A stretch of DNA of 12,116 bases from JAYWAM01 sp043782425. GTDB taxonomy: Bacteria > Pseudomonadota > Gammaproteobacteria > Burkholderiales > Usitatibacteraceae. The translations under genes and the position numbers were made by a program. The stretch lies in assembly GCA_043782425.1 (NCBI GenBank), contig JAYWAM010000243.1, forward strand, positions 1-12,116. Direction: 5' to 3'. The notes beneath the pieces are model-generated. The model was given only the letters and a program-made list of their open reading frames with translations. It searched no databases and was not told the origin of the DNA. This document shows, piece after piece, positions 1 through 4,680 of the stretch. Numbering within the stretch: the stretch's first letter is position 1; every line of letters starts with the position of its first letter.

Positions 1-66
1 AAACTGACTAAAGAGCGACTCTATTTCTTTTTTCTTCGAAAATCCGAACATAGTGGTTCTCGCTAA
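1..66 (+). CDS. possible C-terminal end of a gene entering from the left
   Basis: Frame 1 is open from the window edge to a TAA at 64-66 and would encode the last 21 residues of a protein (ending HSGSR). Twenty-one open codons is weak evidence by itself. What makes it worth recording is that the stop codon lies inside CGCTAAC (61-67), the proposed outer core of an attC-like site; reading frames of integron cassettes often end there. No protein family can be recognised. Confidence 0.15.
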   Translation, partial: KLTKERLYFFFLRKSEHSGSR

Positions 67-141
67 CGCTGCGCATAACCGGCGAACCAAAGCAGAGTGA
101 AGCGGCGCTTTGGCGAGTCCGAGTTTACGCGCTTGTTGGGT
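61..141 (+). other. integron attC-like recombination site (candidate)
   Basis: The right end holds GTTGGGT (135-141), which fits the attC core GTTRRRY. The left end holds CGCTAAC (61-67), whose last three bases AAC pair with GTT; it does not fully fit RYYYAAC. Between them is a long imperfect hairpin. CCAAAGC (87-93) pairs perfectly with GCTTTGG (107-113) around a 13-base loop. Further out, GCGC-ATAAC-CGG pairs with CCG-AGTTTA-CGCGC with single unpaired bases, as expected of attC extrahelical bases. The 81-base length is within the attC range. No integrase gene is present in the window. A chance hairpin is the main alternative. Confidence 0.4.
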
Positions 142-206
142 GTCATCAATGCCATTGTTGTTTCATAGACTGAAATACTGTCACCATGTTGGTTTATCGT
201 TAGGCA

Positions 207-524
207 TCATGCAGCCTTCTGCGGAATCAGTTTTACTTGAAGTTCGCACCCGACTGCGCGCGCGTATCGCTTCAGCGTTGCAAGCGACGGCGCGTGCTTA
301 CCGGCAGACTCAAGCCTTGAAATAGCGCTCTTGGTGGTGCCCATGCGCTCCGCAACTGCATCTTGCGTGAGTCCTGCGCGCGAACGCGCCTTGAGCATCT
401 GGCCCGCGACTTGGTATTCAAGTTCCAGTGCGTTGTACGCCTCAGTAAAACCCTTGCGAGCACTAGCCTTCGCCAGAAACTCTTTGTGGTTGTGTGGAAC
501 CGGTTTGTGTTTCAGTTCAGCCAT
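207..524 (-). CDS. higA: HigA-like XRE-family antitoxin
   Basis: A 105-residue protein with a helix-turn-helix of the XRE/Cro type at about residues 43-97. The second helix is in GLTQDAVAERMG (51-62) and the recognition helix in TTKSAISRLES (63-73). The N-terminal 40 residues are the usual toxin-facing extension. Its expected role is to neutralise the toxin encoded just upstream and to repress the shared promoter. The start is preceded by a strong Shine-Dalgarno AAGGAG seven bases away (532-537 on the minus strand). It overlaps the toxin gene by 8 bases, and toxin-first order is typical of higBA. The symbol is by family; the exact subfamily is not certain. Confidence 0.85.
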   Translation of the reverse strand: MAELKHKPVPHNHKEFLAKASARKGFTEAYNALELEYQVAGQMLKARSRAGLTQDAVAERMGTTKSAISRLESAGKHAPSLATLKRYARAVGCELQVKLIPQKAA

Positions 525-843
525 TTTTCAACTCCTTCAGGCGCGAACGCGCCAACTTCAGTTCACGATCCGGCGTTTGTGACGTCTTCTTGATAAACGC
601 ATGCAACACCGTGACGCGCTTACCGACCATAAAACAATAGAAAGCACGGCCAATGCCAGATCTTCCACTTGGCCGCAGCTCGAAAAGGCCATCGCCAAAA
701 GCGCGCGAGTGCGGGAGCCGAAGACTCGGGCCGTATTCGATTAGCAACTCGGCCAAACGAGTGTAGTCCGCAAGCACATCAACGGGCCAAGACTCGATTT
801 CCGCAAGCACGCGCGGATGGAAATACTCGATTTCAAACGCCAT
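517..843 (-). CDS. higB: HigB/RelE-like toxin (Gp49-like family)
   Basis: A 108-residue protein of the phage-derived Gp49-like/HigB group (PF05973-type), whose members are generally ribosome-dependent mRNA endonucleases. The typical core is visible: LPHSRAFGDGLFELRPSG (43-60), then GRAFYCFMVGKRVTVLHAFIK (65-85) and the basic C-terminal helix PDRELKLARSRLKEL. Family-typical residues include E55, R57, R66, K85, K86 and R93, so the toxin appears intact. No Shine-Dalgarno precedes its ATG. The predicted -10 box ends six bases before the start, so the mRNA may be leaderless, unlike the well-placed ribosome site of the antitoxin gene. It lies 88 bases downstream of the DUF971 gene on the same strand but seems to have its own promoter. 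Confidence 0.85.
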   Translation of the reverse strand: MAFEIEYFHPRVLAEIESWPVDVLADYTRLAELLIEYGPSLRLPHSRAFGDGLFELRPSGRSGIGRAFYCFMVGKRVTVLHAFIKKTSQTPDRELKLARSRLKELKNG

Positions 844-849
844 ATCAGA

Positions 850-878
850 ATGTTAGCAAATACGCTAACTCTTCGCAA
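850..878 (-). promoter_or_regulatory. higBA promoter with overlapping HigA operator
   Basis: On the minus strand, TTGCGA (-35; plus positions 873-878) and TAACAT (-10; 850-855) are separated by exactly 17 bases. A perfect inverted repeat GTTAGC-N6-GCTAAC (852-869) covers most of the -10 box and part of the spacer, the expected place for a dimeric HTH antitoxin to block RNA polymerase. Transcription would begin at or within a base or two of the higB ATG (843). A second small palindrome, CTCTT-CGC-AAGAG (869-881), covers the -35 box. Binding by HigA is inferred from position and symmetry. Confidence 0.6.
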
Positions 879-948
879 GAGGAAATCTATGACGCCCAAG
901 GGCAAGCTTCGCGGGGATAACAAATCCGGACTTACGCGCTTAACGAAC
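863..948 (+). other. second attC-like or relic sequence right of higBA
   Basis: This stretch begins with CGCTAAC (863-869), identical to the left end of the attC-like site at 61. It also contains TCCGGACTTACGCGCTT (925-941), which matches 118-134 at 14 of 17 positions. The arms are partly complementary (CGCAAG against CTTACG, five of six pairs). However, the expected GTTRRRY is replaced by AACGAAC (942-948), and the right half is the 3' end of the DUF971 gene. It could be a damaged attC, a secondary integration site, or coincidence. Confidence 0.2.
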
Positions 949-1234
949 GCAAATATTCGAATGGGAAAATACCGCGTGTATGCCCATCGCTGAATTGCAG
1001 ATTGATGGAATTGGGGCCCATGGGCTCGATCAAAGTAATGCGCATGTCCGAAGTAGATTTCGTAGTAGGCTGATCCGCGTGACCTGTCTTGCCCACCGCG
1101 CTCTTGCAAAGCGCACAGCGGCAGGCAGCACGCAGTGCGGCGGCGCTAAAGCGCGTGCTAGCGCCATCTTGCCAATCAATTTCAAGCTGCGTGGCTTGTT
1201 GCGTCAGACGAATTTCAGCAGGCCGGTCATTCAT
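932..1234 (-). CDS. DUF971 (gamma-butyrobetaine hydroxylase N-terminal-like) protein
   Basis: About 100 residues. The fold signature runs from RPAEIRLTQQATQLEIDWQD near the N terminus through the cysteine cluster LRAACRCALCKSA to DGHTRGIFPFEYLRSL at the C terminus. This small domain resembles the N-terminal domain of gamma-butyrobetaine hydroxylase and is found as a free-standing protein in many proteobacteria. The closely spaced cysteines (CRCALC) suggest a metal site. Its biochemical role is not established. An in-frame ATG at 1261 exists, but the start at 1234 is preferred because family members begin close to the (T/N)DRPxEIRL motif and because it leaves only an 8-base overlap with dnaQ (ATGAATGA), which suggests coupled translation. 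Confidence 0.8.
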   Translation of the reverse strand: MNDRPAEIRLTQQATQLEIDWQDGASTRFSAAALRAACRCALCKSAVGKTGHADQPTTKSTSDMRITLIEPMGPNSINLQFSDGHTRGIFPFEYLRSLSA

Positions 1235-1934
1235 TAACAGTCTCAAGCTGCCGCCAAACACACTTTCCGCCGCTTGCTTTGTCTATGCCCTGCACCTGGG
1301 CGGCGTGTAACTGCAATTCCTCTGGCGTGGCCTTGATGACCTTGAGCTTGGCGGGACGCGCTTTGCGGGCTTGCAGGCCCACACCGCTTGCCACGTCATC
1401 CAGGCCGATGGCGAGACTGTCCTGGCCGCGCGTCATGGCGATATACACATCGCCCAGCAATTCGGCGTCGAGCAGCGCGCCGTGTCGCACACGCGCTGCG
1501 TTATCCACGCGATAGCGATCACACAACGCATCGAGCGAATTCTTCTTGCCCGGATGCAGCTCGCGCGCCATAGCCAGGGTATCGACTATCTTGCACAACG
1601 TTTCGATGGGCGCTTTACCTAGCCTTTCCAGTTCGGCATTGAGAAAGCCGACATCGAAGGGCGCGTTGTGAATCACCAGTTCTGCGTCTCTCAGGTAATC
1701 GAGCAATTCATCGGCGATGTCGGCAAACTTTGCCTTGTCGGCCAAAAAATCGCGCGTCAGGCCGTGCACCTGGACAGCACCGACATCGATTTCGCGCTCA
1801 GGATTCAGGTAACGGTGAAAATCATTTCCGGTCAGGCGGCGGTTAATCATTTCCACACCGGCCACCTCGATAATGCGATGGCCGAGTTTAGGCTCCAGCC
1901 CAGTGGTTTCGGTATCCAAAAGAATCTGTCGCAT
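1227..1934 (-). CDS. dnaQ: DNA polymerase III subunit epsilon (3'-5' proofreading exonuclease)
   Basis: A 235-residue DEDDh exonuclease that supplies proofreading to the replicative polymerase. The catalytic residues are visible: D7 and E9 in DTETTG (Exo I), D94 in HNAPFD (Exo II), and H151/D156 in HGALLD (Exo III). The matching E. coli residues are D12, E14, D103, H162 and D167. The C-terminal 60 or so residues correspond to the region that binds the alpha subunit. The open frame extends 30 codons upstream, but that extension is Arg-rich and overlaps rnhA; the true start is ATG at 1934, sharing one base with the rnhA stop (TGATG) and preceded by AAGGCAGG. The adjacent rnhA gene supports the assignment. 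Confidence 0.95.
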   Translation of the reverse strand: MRQILLDTETTGLEPKLGHRIIEVAGVEMINRRLTGNDFHRYLNPEREIDVGAVQVHGLTRDFLADKAKFADIADELLDYLRDAELVIHNAPFDVGFLNAELERLGKAPIETLCKIVDTLAMARELHPGKKNSLDALCDRYRVDNAARVRHGALLDAELLGDVYIAMTRGQDSLAIGLDDVASGVGLQARKARPAKLKVIKATPEELQLHAAQVQGIDKASGGKCVWRQLETVNE

Positions 1935-2389
1935 CAGCCTGCCTTCAATGCGCTCTCTACGCCGCGATTGGCCAGCACGTCGGCGCGTTCGTTTTCCACA
2001 TGGCCGGAATGGCCGCGCACCCATTTCCAGTGCACGCGGTGTTTGGCGGCCAAGGCATCAAGACGACGCCACAGATCGGCATTTTTTACGGGGGCCTTGG
2101 CGGCGGTTTTCCAGCCGCGCGCTTTCCAGCCGTGTATCCATTCGGTAATGCCTTTTTGCACGTACTGCGAATCGGTGTGTACTGTCACTTCGCAGGCGCG
2201 CGTGAGTGTCGCCAGCGCCTCGATCACCGCCGTCAATTCCATACGATTGTTGGTGGTGCCGGGTTCACCGCCGAAGATTTCTTTTTCTTCTGCGCCAAAG
2301 CGCAGCAACGCCCCCCAGCCGCCCGGCCCGGGATTGCCCTTGCAGGCCCCGTCGGTAAATATTTCAACACTCATTGCCGGAGTAAGCAT
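1934..2389 (-). CDS. rnhA: ribonuclease HI
   Basis: Degrades the RNA strand of RNA-DNA hybrids such as R-loops and primers. The protein is 151 residues and aligns with E. coli RNase HI at a constant offset of three. It has all the active-site residues: D13 in FTDGACKGNPGPGG, E51 in TTNNRMEL, D73 in HTDSQYV, H127 in RGHSGH and D137 in ENERAD. The basic protrusion used for substrate binding is present (WIHGWKARGWKTAAKAPVKN). Two starts are possible, ATG at 2389 or an internal ATG at 2374 giving MSVEIFTDG; the first is kept because GTGAAGTGA lies upstream, but the second fits some homologues. The gene follows the methyltransferase stop by 4 bases. Confidence 0.96.
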   Translation of the reverse strand: MLTPAMSVEIFTDGACKGNPGPGGWGALLRFGAEEKEIFGGEPGTTNNRMELTAVIEALATLTRACEVTVHTDSQYVQKGITEWIHGWKARGWKTAAKAPVKNADLWRRLDALAAKHRVHWKWVRGHSGHVENERADVLANRGVESALKAG

Positions 2390-2393
2390 TGCG

Positions 2394-3134
2394 TCACTTC
2401 ACCACCCGCAAATGCGAGGCTTCGCGCGCGTGTTCGCGCTTGGCGGCGGCGGCGAATTTTTTCTCGCTGGCTTTTAGATCACTCCAGGCTGGCGTGATAA
2501 TACGCATGCCGCGCACGCGCTTGATGGCTTGCAGCATATACACACCGCCTGCGACACCCCACCAGCGATCACCGGCGTGCTCCATGAAGCGGAAACGCTT
2601 GATCCATTTTTCCGTCTCAAAGGGCGGAACGTAACACGCCAGGCGTCCTGCGGAAACGTCGAAGCCGAGCAACTGCAACCAATCTTTTATGCGGATCAGC
2701 GACACGAAACGCCCGTTCCACGGATATTGATCGGCGCGCCCGATACTGCGGCGCGCGCCGAACAGGCTCCAGGGATTGAAGCCGATAATAATGATGCGTC
2801 CCTCGGGAATCATGATGCGATCGACTTCACGCAGGATTTCGTGCGGATGCGCGGAAAACTCCAGCACATGCGGTAATACCGCCAGATCGACACTTTGCGT
2901 GGCGACGGGAATTTCCTCAAAACGCGCCAGCAAATCGGCGGGGCCTTGCGGCGCGACTTTCATGCGGTGGGCAATGCGCGATTCACGCAGCAAATCGACT
3001 TCCGGCAAACCCAACTGCAAGGCGTGGTAGCCAAAAATATCCGGCGTGGCCTTATCGAGGTAGGCGCGCTCACGCTCAAGCAGAAACGCTCCCAGCGGCG
3101 TGCCGAACCACTCATGTAAACTATTGGGCTTCAT
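2394..3134 (-). CDS. yafS: YafS-like class I methyltransferase domain protein
   Basis: A 246-residue protein recognised by its position between gloB and rnhA, where E. coli has yafS, and by a methyltransferase-11-like core. The strand SVDLAVLPHVLEFSAHP (81-97) and the following REVDRIMIPEGRIIIIGFNP (102-121) match the post-I and motif-III-like regions of SAM-dependent enzymes. The glycine-rich SAM motif I is degenerate: HALQLGLPEVDLL (38-50) stands where GxGxG would be, as seen in this subfamily. Substrate and activity are unknown. An ATG at 3170 would add 12 residues, but ATG at 3134 is chosen because the best promoter lies between the two and because family members start near MKPxSLxEWF(x)TPLG. 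Confidence 0.75.
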   Translation of the reverse strand: MKPNSLHEWFGTPLGAFLLERERAYLDKATPDIFGYHALQLGLPEVDLLRESRIAHRMKVAPQGPADLLARFEEIPVATQSVDLAVLPHVLEFSAHPHEILREVDRIMIPEGRIIIIGFNPWSLFGARRSIGRADQYPWNGRFVSLIRIKDWLQLLGFDVSAGRLACYVPPFETEKWIKRFRFMEHAGDRWWGVAGGVYMLQAIKRVRGMRIITPAWSDLKASEKKFAAAAKREHAREASHLRVVK

Positions 3135-3142
3135 AAGATCGA

Positions 3143-3170
3143 ATTGTAAGGCAAATTTCCCCCGTGGCAA
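3143..3170 (-). promoter_or_regulatory. promoter of the yafS-rnhA-dnaQ-DUF971 run
   Basis: On the minus strand TTGCCA (3165-3170) and TACAAT (3143-3148) are separated by 16 bases, and each matches the sigma-70 consensus at five of six positions. The -10 ends eight bases before the ATG at 3134, leaving almost no leader. The -35 box overlaps codons 1-3 of the divergent gloB gene, so the two promoters are likely to interfere. No experimental support is available. Confidence 0.5.
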
Positions 3171-3931
3171 TTCAAGTTACACCGATTCGCGCATTTCAGG
3201 ACAACTACCTGTGGCTTTTAGACAACGGTCGTGAAGCGGCAGTGGTTGATCCGGGCGACGCCGCGCCGGTGTTACGCCACCTAGAAGCCCGCCATCTAAC
3301 GCTTAGCGCCATCCTGATCACCCACCATCACGGTGACCATATCGGCGGGCTGACGGAGTTGCTGGAGCGTTACCCGGTACCAGTATTCGGCCCGGCGCGG
3401 GAAGATATTGACCAGCTCACCCAGCGTTTGAGCGAAGGCGACAATATCTGCGTCCCTGGTCTGGATATTTCCTTTGCGGTTCTGGATGTCCCCGGACACA
3501 CGGCGGGACACATAGCCTATGTGGGGGGCGGCATGCTGTTTTGTGGCGATACCTTGTTTGGCTGCGGCTGCGGGCGCTTGTTCGAGGGCACTGCGCAGCA
3601 GATGAGCGCATCGCTTAACAAGCTCGCCGCCCTTCCCGGTGACACCAAGGTCTATTGCGCGCACGAGTACACGCTGGCCAATATCCGCTTCGCGCAGGCG
3701 GTTGAACCGGGTAACCAGGCGTTACAGGAACGCAACAACAGCGACAGCGCCAAACGCCAGCAAGACCTTCCCACCCTGCCCTCGACTATTGCGCTGGAGC
3801 GTGACACCAATCCATTTTTGCGCGGCACTTCTGCTGAAGTTATCGCCGCCGCCGAACGCAAGGCAGGCAAAGCTTTACCCCATGCGCACGAGGTATTTGG
3901 CGCCTTGCGCGAATGGAAAAACACTTTCTGA
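3164..3931 (+). CDS. gloB: hydroxyacylglutathione hydrolase (glyoxalase II)
   Basis: Second enzyme of methylglyoxal detoxification: hydrolyses S-D-lactoylglutathione to D-lactate and glutathione in the cytoplasm. The 255-residue protein has the metallo-beta-lactamase fold with metal ligands H54, H56, D58 and H59 in THHHGDH, H112 in GHTAGH, D129 in FCGDTLF and H167 in CAHEYT. The C-terminal HAGH domain follows, with ERNNSDSAKRQQDLPTLPST and NPFLR for the glutathione part. The N terminus, IPxxAFQDNYxW-like (VTPIRAFQDNYLWLL), fixes the start at a GTG at 3164. An AAGG lies 12 bases upstream, which is a rather long spacing. The gene is divergent from yafS and is followed 18 bases later by the GNAT gene. 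Confidence 0.95.
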   Translation: MAIQVTPIRAFQDNYLWLLDNGREAAVVDPGDAAPVLRHLEARHLTLSAILITHHHGDHIGGLTELLERYPVPVFGPAREDIDQLTQRLSEGDNICVPGLDISFAVLDVPGHTAGHIAYVGGGMLFCGDTLFGCGCGRLFEGTAQQMSASLNKLAALPGDTKVYCAHEYTLANIRFAQAVEPGNQALQERNNSDSAKRQQDLPTLPSTIALERDTNPFLRGTSAEVIAAAERKAGKALPHAHEVFGALREWKNTF

Positions 3932-3949
3932 TCCGAGAGAATAATACCG

Positions 3950-4432
3950 ATGGAAAATTTCATCATCCGCCCCGCCACACCTGACGATGTCGATGTCATT
4001 TTCGATCTCATCGGACAACTCGCTGTATATGAAAAGCTTGCGCATCTGGTGACTGGCGATGCGGCCATGCTGCGCGAAGCTTTGTTCGGCGCGCATCCCG
4101 CCAGCGAGGTGGTGCTGGTAGTCGAAGCAGGCATTCCCGTAGGATTTGCGCTTTACTACAGCACCTTCTCCACCTTTCTATGCCGCAAGGGCATGCATCT
4201 CGAAGACCTTTTTGTACTACCCGAAAAACGCGGCCACGGCTACGGCAAGGCGTTGCTTAAATATGTCGCCGCACTTGCCACGCAGCGTCAATGCGGACGG
4301 CTGGAATGGAACGTACTCGACTGGAACACGCCTTCAATTGCGTTCTACGACAGCATAGGCGGCGTTTGCATGAAAGAATGGCTGCTTTATCGCATGACGC
4401 ATGAGCGTTTCAGTGCTTTTGCAAAATCGTGA
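3950..4432 (+). CDS. GNAT acetyltransferase, diamine/thialysine N-acetyltransferase-like
   Basis: A 160-residue acetyl-CoA-dependent N-acetyltransferase. The acetyl-CoA loop is RGHGYG (94-99) after the strand LEDLFVLPEKRG, and the late motif is LEWNVLDWNTPSIAFYDSIGG (118-138). The combination of YYSTFSTF, LEDLFV, RGxGxG and W(N)xPSIxFY is characteristic of the spermidine/spermine acetyltransferase (SAT1)-like group. A polyamine or thialysine-type amine is therefore the most likely substrate, but this is not proven. The start has GAGAG about 12 bases upstream. The stop overlaps the ATG of a small downstream ORF (TGATG). It is probably co-transcribed with gloB, 18 bases upstream. Confidence 0.85.
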   Translation: MENFIIRPATPDDVDVIFDLIGQLAVYEKLAHLVTGDAAMLREALFGAHPASEVVLVVEAGIPVGFALYYSTFSTFLCRKGMHLEDLFVLPEKRGHGYGKALLKYVAALATQRQCGRLEWNVLDWNTPSIAFYDSIGGVCMKEWLLYRMTHERFSAFAKS

Positions 4433-4572
4433 TGCTCGCGGATTCGATGGAGACCTCGGTCACAGAAACTACGGAGCAATTCCAATTCCACTACAGTTCG
4501 CTAATAGAAACATCCCCTCTCCCCGTCTTTGGGGAGAGGGTTAGGGTTAGGGTGAGGGGCGGTGACAATTGA
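4432..4572 (+). CDS. small ORF coupled to the GNAT gene (doubtful)
   Basis: A 46-codon frame whose ATG shares a base with the GNAT stop (TGATG). The first 28 or so residues are rich in Thr, Ser and Glu (MLADSMETSVTETTEQFQ...). The rest reads through the C/G-rich palindromic repeat, giving a VRVRVRGG-like tail typical of translated repeat rather than of selected protein. There is no independent ribosome site. It may be a real short peptide extended by repeat insertion, or nothing. It is recorded because it lies just upstream of a TldD/PmbA-like pair, a family that cleaves small peptides. Confidence 0.15.
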   Translation: MLADSMETSVTETTEQFQFHYSSLIETSPLPVFGERVRVRVRGGDN

Positions 4573-4635
4573 GAATTCTTAGCACTTGACACCCTCACCC
4601 CAACCCTCTCCCGCAAGCGGGAGAGGGAGTAAAAC
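4511..4635. repeat. head-to-head pair of C/G-rich palindromic repeats
   Basis: Two copies of one repeat in opposite orientation. The minus-strand copy (4511-4559) contains the perfect 10-base-pair hairpin CCCTCTCCCC (4515-4524) / GGGGAGAGGG (4531-4540). The plus-strand copy (4590-4635) contains the perfect palindrome CCCTCTCCCGC-AA-GCGGGAGAGGG (4604-4627) and ends in AGTAAAAC. The inner arms (GGGTGAGGGG and ACCCTCACCCC) also pair with each other, so the 125-base unit could fold as one large structure. Further copies lie at 9941 and 12024. The pair fills most of the spacer between the GNAT and TldD-like genes; the remaining bases (about 4573-4589 and 4636-4670) show nothing clear. Confidence 0.85.
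4531..4559 (+). other. putative G-quadruplex motif
   Basis: Five guanine tracts follow each other on the plus strand: GGGG (4531-4534), GGG (4538-4540), GGG (4544-4546), GGG (4550-4552) and GGGG (4556-4559). They are separated by the three-base loops AGA, TTA, TTA and TGA. This satisfies the canonical G3+N1-7 rule with spare capacity. It is on the coding strand for the gloB-GNAT and tldD direction, so it could form in RNA as well as DNA. Formation in cells is inferred only. Confidence 0.6.
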
Positions 4636-4680
4636 ATTCGTTTGTGGTTTGATCTTGAAATAACCAAACAGGAAACACTC

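Noticed and set aside
199..205. GTTAGGC as the end of a second complete attC between 136 and 205
   Set aside because: The core fits GTTRRRY, but the 60 bases before it contain no matching AAC core or hairpin, so a full site is not supported.
1935..2024. Longer dnaQ start adding 30 residues
   Set aside because: The extension is Arg-rich, lies inside rnhA and precedes the normal MxQIxLDTETTG start; the TGATG overlap marks the real start.
1668..2477. 269-codon open frame on the plus strand
   Set aside because: It lies antisense to dnaQ and rnhA, which have full catalytic motifs and tight operon spacing. The protein has no recognisable domain, so it is a shadow of GC-rich coding sequence.
4541..4552. 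TTAGGG repeats resembling telomere or a linear replicon end
   Set aside because: There are only two units, embedded in a dispersed palindromic repeat between ordinary genes; better explained as part of that repeat.
4642..4680. TTG start for the TldD-like protein
   Set aside because: No ribosome site precedes it, while GTG at 4681 has AGGA at seven bases and gives the usual family length.
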